Shown one piece after another: positions 35,726 to 44,710 of a DNA stretch of 64,000 bases (its first letter is position 1; the number at the start of each line of letters is the position of its first letter). The position numbers and the translations under genes were made by a program. The notes under the pieces are model-generated. The model had not been told where the DNA came from, searched no databases, and saw only the letters and a list, made by a program, of their open reading frames with translations. This stretch comes from BRH-c25 sp035627615 (GTDB taxonomy: Bacteria; Bacillota; Clostridia; Lutisporales; Lutisporaceae), in NCBI GenBank assembly GCA_035627615.1, contig DASPLL010000017.1:62001-126000 (forward strand), in the 5' to 3' direction.

Positions 35726-37018
35726 TTAGAAGAAATTTTTTAAAACCGCATTAATGTCATTGTTGATTTTCCTGACATCAACCGAACTTATTACACTATC
35801 GGCCAGGTTGTACTTACGTTTTAGTCTCAAAATCCTGTATACACTTTCATCTATTCTTTCTCTGGATATAGTGCCGTTTTCTGCAGCTCTCTGCAAAGCC
35901 TCCAGCACTTTTACCTCATTGTCATAACCACGGCATACCAGGATTATATCTGCCCCTGCTTTTGCAGCCTTGACAGCTGCAGCACTTATATCGTAGTATT
36001 TTATGATGGCGCCCATGGTCATATCGTCTGTGACCACCACACCGTTGAAATTCATCTGTTTTCTTAAGATATCATTAATTACAATCGTTGATATAGAAGC
36101 AGGATTATTGGGATCTATTTTATTCAAAAGGATATGGGCAACCATTACAGCATCTGCCCCGTTTTTTATTGCTTCAGCAAAAGGAATGAGTTCAAAGCTC
36201 CTAAGCCTGTTCAGGCTGTGATTGACAGCAGGCAGCCCTACATGAGAATCAACAGAGGTATCTCCATGTCCCGGGAAATGTTTGACAACCGGGATCACTC
36301 CTCCATCCTGTATACCTTTCATGGTCTGTACCCCTAACCTGCTCACAACCTCAGCATTGGAACCGAAAGACCTGTCCCCAATGACAGGATTATCCGGATT
36401 GCTGTTGATATCCAGTACGGGCGCATTATCCATGTTAAAGCCAAAGGCTTTCACTTCTTCAGCAATTACTCTTCCAATCCTGTAAGACAGCTCACTGCTG
36501 TTTATTCTGCCAATTGCCCCATTTGAAGGAAGGTTAACAAATTCGGCAGGCATTCTGCTGACCCTTCCACCCTCTTCATCAACAGAAATAAATAATGGTA
36601 TCCTGTTTCTTTTATTAGTGATTTTCAACCAGTTTATTAATGCCAGAAGCTGGCTTGTGCTTTCCACATTATAGCCGAATAGTATAAAACCGCCGACCTT
36701 AAAGGTATTCATCATAGTCCTGGTATTTTCATCAATTGAATAGCCGTCAAGTCCGACTATAACCATTTGTCCGATTTTTTCTTTCAGGGTCATTCCGCTG
36801 ATTTGCTCTATTATAGGGTCAGCCTTCTCCGGTACGCATAGCCTCTCTCCTGCAGCTATCATATTCGGGCTTATAATCTGAGGATTGGCAGCCATTAATG
36901 CCTGGACAGTAACAGAGTATTTTACGGCAATCCTTGATAATGTATCTCCGCTCATGACAGTATAGTAGGAATAACCGGCAGGGCAACCGAAGGGTACGCA
37001 TATACGCTGGCCGACCAT
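35726..37018 (-). CDS. LysM-GH3 beta-N-acetylhexosaminidase-like, main open part
   Basis: From ATG 37018 this frame encodes 430 residues: a LysM domain (YYTVMSGDTLSRIAVKY, ~18-64), then a glycoside hydrolase family 3 domain (~75-400) with DEEGGRVSRM, KHFPGHGDTSVDSHVGLP (catalytic His/Asp loop of NagZ-type enzymes) and the nucleophile region VVTDDMTMGAI. Such enzymes release N-acetylhexosamines from peptidoglycan. ATG 37018 has only a weak ribosome binding site and lies inside a LysM repeat series: the same frame continues upstream through a second LysM to an in-frame TAA at 37202-37204. The ancestral start is ATG 37327. The product shown here may therefore be poorly made. Confidence 0.8.
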   Translation of the reverse strand: MVGQRICVPFGCPAGYSYYTVMSGDTLSRIAVKYSVTVQALMAANPQIISPNMIAAGERLCVPEKADPIIEQISGMTLKEKIGQMVIVGLDGYSIDENTRTMMNTFKVGGFILFGYNVESTSQLLALINWLKITNKRNRIPLFISVDEEGGRVSRMPAEFVNLPSNGAIGRINSSELSYRIGRVIAEEVKAFGFNMDNAPVLDINSNPDNPVIGDRSFGSNAEVVSRLGVQTMKGIQDGGVIPVVKHFPGHGDTSVDSHVGLPAVNHSLNRLRSFELIPFAEAIKNGADAVMVAHILLNKIDPNNPASISTIVINDILRKQMNFNGVVVTDDMTMGAIIKYYDISAAAVKAAKAGADIILVCRGYDNEVKVLEALQRAAENGTISRERIDESVYRILRLKRKYNLADSVISSVDVRKINNDINAVLKNFF

Positions 37019-37327
37019 AAGCCTATCTGGATAAACACCTGGGTTTGCGTTTAAAATACTTGTGATGCTTACATGATATGTCTGTGCTATTTTATATAAT
37101 GTATCTCCCGCTTGAATTATCCTGACTGTATGGTCCGGCTGACAGGCCGGTATGCATAAGGTCTGGCCGATCCTCAGAGTATAAGGGTCTACCCCGGGGT
37201 TTTACGAGAGTATCCTTGATACGCTTACCCCCAGTTTTTGCGAGATTTTATACAGGGTATCGCCGGATTGTATGGTGTAAGGATAATGATTCCCGGAGCA
37301 CTGCCTGAAAAAATTACAGCACGGCAT
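37019..37327 (-). pseudogene. Interrupted 5' part of the LysM-GH3 gene
   Basis: ATG 37327 has a good ribosome binding site (AGAAGGGATCCTTT) and is in frame with the GH3 gene. It encodes a LysM domain (YPYTIQSGDTLYKISQKLG), then a TAA stop at 37202-37204 where a residue before NPGVDPYTLRIGQ is expected, then a second LysM (IIQAGDTLYKIAQTY). Only one codon is abnormal, so it is a recent nonsense mutation or a sequencing error. The intact gene would encode three LysM domains plus GH3, about 533 residues. Confidence 0.8.
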
Positions 37328-37422
37328 AAAGGATCCCTTCTTTTTAAATGTATTTAACTTATATATGCTATGCATTGAAGAGGTCCTTTGTTACTGAAAA
37401 GTACAAAGCAATTTAACTCAGA

Positions 37423-38124
37423 CTAAAACTCGATTTCAGAGCTGCTCTGCTTTACTATGAACCGTCGGGACTGCCCTCCGAAACGCTTCACAATCAGCTC
37501 TTCCAATGAGTCTAAGGCTTTAATCAGCTGGCTGCCGACCTGGTCTCCAAAGCCTACAAGCTGAAAGAAGACATCCTGAGTATCCAAGGTCATCTTGCCT
37601 AATTCACTCTGGCGCCATATCCATTTTCTGGTCTGGACAATATCTCCGCTGGTAAAAACCAGTTCCTCGGCTTCTACTGCTTCATACTCCTCAGCACCGA
37701 AGGGCAAAAACCTTTCCGTACCCTCGGTGAAACGGACAGCCAGATCCTCATGTACGTCTCTTAGGTCGTGACCTCCCAGGGAAATCTGATTCTCTATCGA
37801 AACTGCATTGCACAAATCTACCAGTGCGTTGATCTCAGGCAGTGAAGCACCTTTAAGCACCCTTTTCAGCATGGCTTCGGTGGACGGAGGGTATTTGTTG
37901 GGATTGATGCCCGCCTTTTCCATAGTATCCCGGTAGCCCTTTACAATCGGGTGGCTCCTTAAGTCTTCCGCCTTAATGATCTGACGTACATGCTCCTCTG
38001 CACTCCGGAGCCTGCCGCTATCTTCAGGTGTTGATCCAGAATTCTTAAGACCTCTCCCTATCAGAATCCCGAAATGCAGCTGCGGATTGAGAGCGAATAC
38101 TTCCTGCTCGACTGTGTAACGCAT
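37423..38124 (-). CDS. Stand-alone B3/B4 tRNA-binding domain protein
   Basis: 233 residues from ATG 38124 behind GAAGGAGG. The sequence matches the B3/B4 domain known from phenylalanyl-tRNA synthetase beta chain: YRDTMEKAGINPNKYPPS, ALVDLCNAVSI, LGGHDLRDV, then VFTSGDIVQTRKWIWRQS. Free-standing versions are thought to act in amino-acid or tRNA editing, but roles are poorly defined. No synthetase genes are adjacent. Confidence 0.85.
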   Translation of the reverse strand: MRYTVEQEVFALNPQLHFGILIGRGLKNSGSTPEDSGRLRSAEEHVRQIIKAEDLRSHPIVKGYRDTMEKAGINPNKYPPSTEAMLKRVLKGASLPEINALVDLCNAVSIENQISLGGHDLRDVHEDLAVRFTEGTERFLPFGAEEYEAVEAEELVFTSGDIVQTRKWIWRQSELGKMTLDTQDVFFQLVGFGDQVGSQLIKALDSLEELIVKRFGGQSRRFIVKQSSSEIEF

Positions 38125-38236
38125 GATTAAGCCTCCTTCAGATTCAACATCATTCATACTTATTATTACTATTATACTGTATTATTCCATATTATCAAGT
38201 TAATTAAGGGAAGCTCGTCCATAAGCGCGACAAGAG

Positions 38237-38416
38237 CTATTTGTCTTTCCGTGTCCTGAATATAATGAATTCCTCATTATCACAGTCGGTGCACTTGAAC
38301 TGGATCCCCTCCCCGTATATTGGGCAGTCTCCGGCCCAATCCAGCTTATTTTCAGCGCTTTTCTTAACTACATTGATAGATCCGCATTGACAGCAGGTCA
38401 ACTTGAATTTGCCCAA
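38237..38416 (-). CDS. Small zinc-ribbon-like protein
   Basis: A 59-residue protein with CCQCGS and CTDCDN, a CxxC...CxxC pair typical of a zinc ribbon. The upstream GGGGGG suits TTG 38416 best; TTG 38422 is an alternative that overlaps the stop of the oxidoreductase gene. It is translationally coupled to the FAD enzyme and could be an accessory factor, but no family is recognised. Confidence 0.6.
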   Translation of the reverse strand: MGKFKLTCCQCGSINVVKKSAENKLDWAGDCPIYGEGIQFKCTDCDNEEFIIFRTRKDK

Positions 38417-38418
38417 AA

Positions 38419-39501
38419 TCAATTACCCCCCTTGTTCTCTGCCTTAACTATTTCCAGCCCTGCCGACAGGAGCTTAACGATATCGATTCTGGTTCTGTAT
38501 ACCATTGTCCTGAGCCCGGGAGATTTCATAACTGTCAGCAGACGGTCAAAATCCTGGTTGGTGGCAGCATTCAACAACGACCTCAGATTGTTAAGCTCCT
38601 GACTCTTTTTCCGCAAATCCCCGAGCAGCACATCAATGTCCAGGCCATGAGCAATGCTCCTGCCTACCATTACCCCGGTGATTACGGCATTGAACTGTCC
38701 GAAGCCCAGGAAAGGCTCGATGCCGCCCCCTGCGCCGCCTGCAAAATAGACATTTCCTACCCTATTGGTAGTGACTGTGCCGGCATGGTGGGGCAATTCC
38801 CATGTCTCCAGTAAATCGTACTTTTTCAGTATATCGCGGGATTCCAGAAATTTACTCCAATAGCTGTTCAGATCCTCATGATCGATATTCTGTACGACAT
38901 GAGCAATGACCGCCTTATTCCTGCTGTAAGGGGCCAGATATATATATACTCCGTTTGTCAGCTCGTTGTCCAGCCACATATGCAGTGTATCATCTTCAAA
39001 ATCTCCTGCAAAAATACCTCCCCGCAGCCATGTCCGCATAACTTCCTGCCAGATGCCGTAGCGTGTAGGAGCCGACCAGTGTCCGTCCGCCACGACAACA
39101 TAATCAAATTCCTTTTCCAGATCTTCAGGATGAACATACCTGTTGAAATTGACCTGGGATTTGATCTGGCTGTAAAGCTGCCCCTGAACGGAGTTTTCCG
39201 TTTTGTCGCGGATCATGAAATGACCCAAAGGACCGGTAACGTTAATCTGGTTATTGGGCGAGTAATGTATGACCTTCCTGAACTGGTTCAGCGGCTTAAG
39301 CCTTATTCCCAGCTTTTTGTCCATATATTTTACAGGATCTGCAACTGGCCTGGTAATAAGGCCTAAAAAGGCCGATACATGGGACTGGTACTCGCCTATG
39401 AAGCCATTCCGCTCAAAAATAACCGGGAATATTCCATTCCTTTCCAGCTCAATTGCACAGGACAACCCGGAGGTTCCCGCTCCTATTATTGCAACCTTCA
39501 T
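38419..39501 (-). CDS. FAD-dependent oxidoreductase, paralogue of 6355-7428
   Basis: 360 residues; ATG 39501 follows AAGGAGTATAT, so the extra 15 codons upstream are not used. N-terminal Rossmann fold GAGTSGLSCA with VIFERNG, then YVVVADGHW, PYSRNKAVIAHV, AGGAGGGIEPFLGFGQFNAVITG and a C-terminal LRSLLNAATNQDFDRLL. The usual GDA motif is replaced by AGGAGG, and the protein parallels the enzyme at 6355 along its length. It is divergent from a polytopic membrane protein at 39712, giving a second enzyme-membrane pair. Substrate unknown. Confidence 0.78.
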   Translation of the reverse strand: MKVAIIGAGTSGLSCAIELERNGIFPVIFERNGFIGEYQSHVSAFLGLITRPVADPVKYMDKKLGIRLKPLNQFRKVIHYSPNNQINVTGPLGHFMIRDKTENSVQGQLYSQIKSQVNFNRYVHPEDLEKEFDYVVVADGHWSAPTRYGIWQEVMRTWLRGGIFAGDFEDDTLHMWLDNELTNGVYIYLAPYSRNKAVIAHVVQNIDHEDLNSYWSKFLESRDILKKYDLLETWELPHHAGTVTTNRVGNVYFAGGAGGGIEPFLGFGQFNAVITGVMVGRSIAHGLDIDVLLGDLRKKSQELNNLRSLLNAATNQDFDRLLTVMKSPGLRTMVYRTRIDIVKLLSAGLEIVKAENKGGN

Positions 39502-39711
39502 ATATACTCCTTTATCATTTAATTCACTTACACTATTATTGCCCACTTTGGTAAAAAAAATTATAGAATGGCTTTAGACCTTCTTCTCGAATAATAACAA
39601 ATCCAAGTAGAGAATATATCATATATATTTGTTTCACAATAAATCTATTGTATAGTAATTTTAAATTGTAAAATGTTATCATTGATGTTAAAAAGCGCAT
39701 TGGAGGTTCAT

Positions 39712-40572
39712 ATGACAAGTTTATACTGGTATGCTGGTCTGGCTGTCATCGGTTTTGGAATCACCGCCTATGCAATATATACGAAAAGACACAATTATAA
39801 AATATCAACACTTGTTGTATTCTGTTTATTTGCAACAAGCATTACCTGGATTGGCGAATTTACCGTACTTGGTATTTTTGATTCCTATGCATACAAGCCC
39901 GGTATATCTACAGACCCTTGGGCCGAAAACCTTGCAGGGCACCTTTTCCTAAATGCATCTATGTTTCCTGCCGCTGCAATTCTGATGGTTACTAACTCTT
40001 TGGGCTATTTGGGAGTCTCCTTGATTGTAACTGTCTTCATCCTTGCAGAGTATTTGTTTGAAGAACTTGGAATATATGAGCATCATTGGTGGAAATACTA
40101 TATGTCGGTCATTAATACCGTTCTCTTTCTGGTAATAGTCAAGAAATGGTTTGCTAAAGTAAAACATGCCCGCCGTACATTATCACGTGTGATAACGTTC
40201 TACTTTGTCGGATTTGTTATTATTCATACTCCGATACCCCTGCTCTTTCTTTCCGGAAAACAATATTACAGCCTGGGTTTGATTGAGAACATGGTTGGAA
40301 ATACGTGCCGGGCCAGCATAATTTTTATTTTTGCTTATCATCTTCTTGAACTTTCCATTTTTGTTCTTTTCATATGTATTCTGGATAAATGGTATTGGAA
40401 AATTGTGCCATATGTTATCGCTGTCCTTGTTCAAAGCATATTCGCCAAAATGAATATCCTGGTTTTCTTGAATGGGTGGAAGCTGATTTATTCGATTATC
40501 ATCTATTGTATTTGCCTAACGGTTTTTATCCTGATCGAAAAATATACCTTGAGACCGGATGAGCAAAACTAA
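39712..40572 (+). CDS. Polytopic membrane protein, partner of the FAD enzyme
   Basis: 286 residues with about 8 membrane helices. ATG 39712 follows TTGGAGGTTC; the earlier frame start at 39673 lacks one. Like the product of 5451 it begins with a helix, a basic loop (YTKRHNYKISTLV, compare RKRKYSWHTLV) and then long hydrophobic segments. It also contains EHHWWKYYMS in one loop. No enzymatic motif is recognised. It is divergent from the FAD enzyme across 210 bp, suggesting shared control. Confidence 0.72.
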   Translation: MTSLYWYAGLAVIGFGITAYAIYTKRHNYKISTLVVFCLFATSITWIGEFTVLGIFDSYAYKPGISTDPWAENLAGHLFLNASMFPAAAILMVTNSLGYLGVSLIVTVFILAEYLFEELGIYEHHWWKYYMSVINTVLFLVIVKKWFAKVKHARRTLSRVITFYFVGFVIIHTPIPLLFLSGKQYYSLGLIENMVGNTCRASIIFIFAYHLLELSIFVLFICILDKWYWKIVPYVIAVLVQSIFAKMNILVFLNGWKLIYSIIIYCICLTVFILIEKYTLRPDEQN

Positions 40573-40574
40573 AA

Positions 40575-40614
40575 AAACGACAAGGGTTTAGCTAATTCTG
40601 AATCCTTGTCGTTT
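40575..40614. terminator. Bidirectional terminator
   Basis: A 14-bp stem (AAACGACAAGG with CCTTGTCGTTT plus three pairs inward) lies between convergent genes. The minus strand continues with TTTAGTTTTG and the plus strand with ATATTATTG. Confidence 0.75.
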
Positions 40615-40617
40615 ATA

Positions 40618-41412
40618 TTATTGTGATATTTGATCAGTCAGACTGCTTACTGCTTCGTTAACCTTTACCGATGCCTGGACCTGAAGCTCTGACAGGTCAC
40701 TCAGATTCTTTGCTACAGCTTCCACGTCCTTAATCTCATCTGCAAGCTTGGTCAGTATTTTGGTAATTTCCTTAGCAAAGCTTTCACTGCTGCCGGCCAT
40801 CTTCTGCACCTCATTTGCCACAACAGAGAATCCTCTGCCCTGTTCTCCCGCCCTGGCGGCTTCTATTGTTGCGTTAATGCCCAAAATCTTCGTTTGTTTT
40901 GATATATTGTTGACATACTGGATGATTTTGTCGGTCTCTTCTATATATTCAATAGACTTCTTTGTTATTTCGTTAAGCTTTTTATTTATCATATAAGTGC
41001 TGTCAATGGAAACAGATATTGACTTAAGATGATCCTGTACCTGTGCAGAAGTATTCTTAATGGCTTCAATCTGTTTATTAAGCTTCTCCAGTACTTCAAT
41101 ATCCCTTCTTACAAGGCTCATTATAAGGAGTGCTCCTGATGAATCGATTATCGTACATATATTTCCATATTTCAGAGAGAGCTCCTGCTTAACCTTCTCA
41201 TTGCCTGTCGCCTCCAAAATCAAATCGAGGCCTGCGGTGCTAATATCTCCTATGGACTTGAAGCATTTGATGCCCAGCTTCTTTGCGAGTAATACTCCCG
41301 GTGCATCATCCCTGTTGTCGATAACCTGAACAATCCGAATTTCATCATTCTTTGAAAAAGACTCAATAATATTCTTTCCACCGTTGCCTGCCCCTACTAT
41401 TGCTATGTTCAT
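40618..41412 (-). CDS. Rossmann NAD(P)-binding domain fused to chemoreceptor signalling domain
   Basis: 264 residues, ATG 41412 after GGGGGATAAACCT. Residues 1-~105 are a Rossmann fold resembling the N-terminus of dihydrodipicolinate or aspartate dehydrogenases (IAIVGAGNGGKNI, VIDNRDDAPG, LILEATGN). Residues ~115-264 are a methyl-accepting-chemotaxis coiled coil with the conserved hairpin tip GINATIEAARAGEQGRGFSVVANEVQKMA. No membrane helix exists, so this is a soluble receptor. The fusion suggests it senses a nucleotide, redox state or small ligand and signals to CheA/CheW. No chemotaxis genes are adjacent. Confidence 0.87.
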   Translation of the reverse strand: MNIAIVGAGNGGKNIIESFSKNDEIRIVQVIDNRDDAPGVLLAKKLGIKCFKSIGDISTAGLDLILEATGNEKVKQELSLKYGNICTIIDSSGALLIMSLVRRDIEVLEKLNKQIEAIKNTSAQVQDHLKSISVSIDSTYMINKKLNEITKKSIEYIEETDKIIQYVNNISKQTKILGINATIEAARAGEQGRGFSVVANEVQKMAGSSESFAKEITKILTKLADEIKDVEAVAKNLSDLSELQVQASVKVNEAVSSLTDQISQ

Positions 41413-41639
41413 AGGTTTATCCCCCCGCAATGATTTTTATGTTATTACTAATTACTTAAATATAATAACAATATTTATTCATTAAGTAAATCAATTTATT
41501 TGAAAGCCGCTGATTCAGAAACGGATATAACAGCAGATATTATTCAAAATATGCCGATATCCGGGAGTGTATTTAATATTATATTTCAAATAATATTAAT
41601 GGACAATATAACTCTTCTGCTGTAAACGGAGGTGATTTT

Positions 41640-41822
41640 GTGAATAAGGATAAGCATGTCATACCCGGTGATGATATTTCGACTTTTGCCGAGCGTGTAA
41701 AAAGGGAAGACCGGCATGAGAATAGGAGCACCAGTAAAATAATCTATGGTTCTGACAACGAACCTTTGTCCAGGGTATTCGTATCGAACAGAGAAATAGA
41801 CGATGACGGCAAATTAGTTTGA
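41640..41822 (+). CDS. Small charged hypothetical protein
   Basis: 60 residues from GTG 41640 behind GGAGGTGATTTT. Very polar (ERVKREDRHENR, REIDDDGK), no membrane segment. No family recognised. It lies alone before a clear terminator, upstream of the germination operon, so a spore-related small protein is possible but not shown. Confidence 0.6.
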   Translation: MNKDKHVIPGDDISTFAERVKREDRHENRSTSKIIYGSDNEPLSRVFVSNREIDDDGKLV

Positions 41823-41840
41823 AGGTGTCCCTTTGTAAAA

Positions 41841-41884
41841 CCGCACCAGGACTGTATAATGTCTCCCTGGTGTGGCTTTTTTTT
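41841..41884 (+). terminator. Terminator of the small gene
   Basis: CCGCACCAGG pairs with CCTGGTGTGG around a 15-nt loop, followed by CTTTTTTTTA. Confidence 0.88.
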
Positions 41885-41986
41885 ATTGTAAGCCCCAATT
41901 ATAACATAAACTATAAAAAAATGTTTACACTATTATAGTCTGAACCAATATTCCATATAAATCATATAAGCATAGGACGTGAGCAT

Positions 41987-43510
41987 ATGCCGGCAGAGGG
42001 ACAGGATAATACATCCGGATCAGGATTCAGCGTTGAGGATAGTCTTTATAATACATCAACCGAGGTCACAAGCGATAATTTGCGATCACTGCTTGGCAGT
42101 AATGCCGACTTCAAAAGCCGGGCACTCTTAATAAGGGATAATCCCAAAATCCCTGCAACTCTGGCTTATATTGACGGGTTGATAGACAGCACGATAATAA
42201 ATGAAAACATTTTGAAGCCCCTTGCCCAGGAGGAACAATTCGACTCCTGCAAGACAGAAACAGATGCAGCAAGGCTTATCAGCATGGGTAAAGTATATTA
42301 TGCTTCTATGAATATAAGGACAAATCTTAAGGACCTGACTGATGATATACTGTCAGGAAATACAGCATTAATATTCAATACTATAAAAACAGCCTTCACT
42401 TTTGAATCCAAAAATGCCCTGGCCCGTGCAATCAGTGAGCCTACCGGAGAGAGTGTCATCAAAGGCGCAAAGGATTCCTTCATAGAAGATTTAAGAACAA
42501 ATACCGCTATATGCCGCAAAAAAATCAGATCCCCATACCTAGCCATAGAGGAGATCAAAGTAGGAAAACAATCAAGGACCGGCATCGCAATAGTATACAT
42601 GAAAAACATTGCAAATGGCAAGCTGGTAGGCGAAGTGAGGCAAAGGCTTGAAGCTGTTGACATAGATAAGGCTCTTACGCCGGGTGATGTGGAGGAGTAT
42701 ATTATTGATGCAAAGTATTCCACATTTCCGCAGGTCATATTTACCGAGAGACCGGACAGATTTTGCGTGAGCATTAACGATGGCCGTGTTGGAATCATAA
42801 TTGACGGCTTGCCAATAACTTATATTGTCCCTGGTACTTTGCTGCAATTTATTCAGACGCCGGATGACTACTCGTATCAGTTCATAGTCGGATCTCTAAT
42901 CCGCTTTTTAAGATTTTTGTCCATGTTCATCACATTGGTGCTTCCCGGTTTCTATATATGCATCACAACCTTCCATCCGGAAATGATTCCTACAGAGCTG
43001 ACCTTCTCGATTATAGCAGCCAAGGGAGGTGTACCTTTCCCAATGTTTGTGGAAGTCATAATAATGCTGATTGCTTTTGAGCTTCTGGTGGAAGCCGGCC
43101 TAAGGCTGCCCAAAACTATAGGCCAGACGGTATCCATTGTCGGCGGTTTGGTAGTTGGTCAAGCTGCAGTCGAGGCTAAGCTGGTGTCTCCTGCTACAGT
43201 GATCATAGTAGCAATTACCGCAATTGCATCCTTCACAATGCCCAACCAGGATTTCAGCAATGCACTGAGGCTTTGGCGCTTCATCTTTGTGATATTCAGC
43301 AGCACCATAGGGATGTTCGGGCTCACTTTCGGATTGATATTTCTTCTTTACCATTGGTGCAGGATGGAGACCTTTGGAGTCCCATACCTGGACCCCTTTG
43401 TGGCTAATGAGGATGAACAGCTGCAGGACACTCTTTTCAGACTTCCCGATAGCATTATGAAAAATCGGCCGAGCAGTCTGAATACAAATAATAAGAAAAG
43501 GGTGGAGTGA
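41987..43510 (+). CDS. Spore germination protein GerA family (A subunit)
   Basis: 507 residues. A cytoplasmic N-terminal domain (~40-290: NPKIPATLAYIDGLID, GNTALIF, VEEYI, FPQVIFTERPD) precedes a membrane region with about five to six helices (~290-460: SMFITLVLPGFYICITTFHPEMIPTEL, FELLVEAGLRLPKTIGQ, IVGGLVVGQAAVEAKLVSPATVI). This is the A subunit of a germinant receptor in the inner spore membrane. It heads an operon of A, C, a small 2-TM protein and B. Its own ribosome binding site is modest (AGGA). Confidence 0.92.
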   Translation: MPAEGQDNTSGSGFSVEDSLYNTSTEVTSDNLRSLLGSNADFKSRALLIRDNPKIPATLAYIDGLIDSTIINENILKPLAQEEQFDSCKTETDAARLISMGKVYYASMNIRTNLKDLTDDILSGNTALIFNTIKTAFTFESKNALARAISEPTGESVIKGAKDSFIEDLRTNTAICRKKIRSPYLAIEEIKVGKQSRTGIAIVYMKNIANGKLVGEVRQRLEAVDIDKALTPGDVEEYIIDAKYSTFPQVIFTERPDRFCVSINDGRVGIIIDGLPITYIVPGTLLQFIQTPDDYSYQFIVGSLIRFLRFLSMFITLVLPGFYICITTFHPEMIPTELTFSIIAAKGGVPFPMFVEVIIMLIAFELLVEAGLRLPKTIGQTVSIVGGLVVGQAAVEAKLVSPATVIIVAITAIASFTMPNQDFSNALRLWRFIFVIFSSTIGMFGLTFGLIFLLYHWCRMETFGVPYLDPFVANEDEQLQDTLFRLPDSIMKNRPSSLNTNNKKRVE

Positions 43511-43519
43511 GGATCTGAT

Positions 43520-44710
43520 ATGCGGAAATTTGCAGTCCTGGCAGTGATATTTGCATTAATCCTGGCCTTACCCGGCTGTACGCAGATCGCCCTAGGAAGG
43601 AGAGAGATAGACAAGCTCTTTATTACAAGGATAATGGCCATAGATAAGTCGCAAGACAGCAAGGTCAAATTAACACTTGCAACAAAGAGCCTCGAAACCG
43701 GCGGGAATAGTGGCGGTGGACAGACACAAAAAGGGGAAAGCGTCGAATCTGAAGGTGATACAGTATTTGATGCAGTAAGGAATCTTTTGATATACTCAGA
43801 CAGAAAGCCCCATTATGGACATACAGAATACATACTGTTCGGAGAGGAAATCGCCAGGGAGGGTATACTTCCGTATCTGGATTTTATAAGCCGGCAGAAT
43901 GAGTTCCGTAGTAACGCAAAAATTTATATAGTCAGGGGAGCTACTGCAAATTTATTGGTAAAAAATACCAATTCAAATAAAATGTTTGCAGGTGACAGGA
44001 TAGCAAGTATAGAAGAGGATGCTAAGAGCACAGCCTTATCCAGTATTGCTACACTGAATGAGGCTTTGCTGATATTGGAAAATCCGAACCTTGACACTTT
44101 CATCCCTTTTATTGAGGAAAAGAAAACTATGGCAATGGAAGGAGAGGAGGCCAAATCCGACATACTTCTGGGAGGCTATGCATTATTCAAGCTTGACAAG
44201 CTTCTTTACTTCACTTCGGAAGAAGAGTCAAAAGGGATAAGCTGGATAATGAACCGGTCCGGTTCAAGTGTCATCTTAGTCCAAAGCAAGGCCGGGGAAA
44301 AGGTATCCCTAGAGATTATTGACAGCAGAGCCAGGCTAATACCCCGAATCGAGGACAACGGGCTGTACTGCACTATAGAGCTGTCAATTACAACAAATAT
44401 TGCGGAAATAATGGGAAGTAAAACTCTGGTTGACCCGGAAGGCGTCAAATATCTGGAAACGCAGCAGGAAAAAATAGTGAAGCAGACACTTGAGAAAACG
44501 GTAAAAATTGCCCAGGAAAACAACTCAGACCATTTCAGCACTATAACCAGGTTTATTTTCAAATATCCAATGATGCGTGACTATTTCGATAAGAACTGGA
44601 AGGATTTGTATCCCGATATTAAATTTGACATCAAGGTCAAATCCAAAATCAAAGGTACCTACCTGCTTAATGAGCCAACCGGAAGCACTGAGAAGATCGT
44701 AGGTGAATGA
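43520..44710 (+). CDS. Spore germination lipoprotein GerC family (C subunit)
   Basis: 396 residues with a lipoprotein signal (LALPGC, Cys20), so it should be anchored to the outer face of the inner spore membrane. Characteristic GerC features are GRREIDKLFITRIMAIDK, YILFGEEIAREGILPYLDF and the C-terminal half ending with ... FIFKYPMMRDYFDKNWKDLYPDI. It follows gerA by 9 bp and its stop overlaps the next start (ATGA). Confidence 0.92.
   Translation: MRKFAVLAVIFALILALPGCTQIALGRREIDKLFITRIMAIDKSQDSKVKLTLATKSLETGGNSGGGQTQKGESVESEGDTVFDAVRNLLIYSDRKPHYGHTEYILFGEEIAREGILPYLDFISRQNEFRSNAKIYIVRGATANLLVKNTNSNKMFAGDRIASIEEDAKSTALSSIATLNEALLILENPNLDTFIPFIEEKKTMAMEGEEAKSDILLGGYALFKLDKLLYFTSEEESKGISWIMNRSGSSVILVQSKAGEKVSLEIIDSRARLIPRIEDNGLYCTIELSITTNIAEIMGSKTLVDPEGVKYLETQQEKIVKQTLEKTVKIAQENNSDHFSTITRFIFKYPMMRDYFDKNWKDLYPDIKFDIKVKSKIKGTYLLNEPTGSTEKIVGE

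Noticed and set aside
41930..41986. A sigma-G promoter before the germination operon (CATATAA occurs).
   Set aside because: No convincing -35 element at the right distance could be fixed by eye, so it is not listed as a feature.
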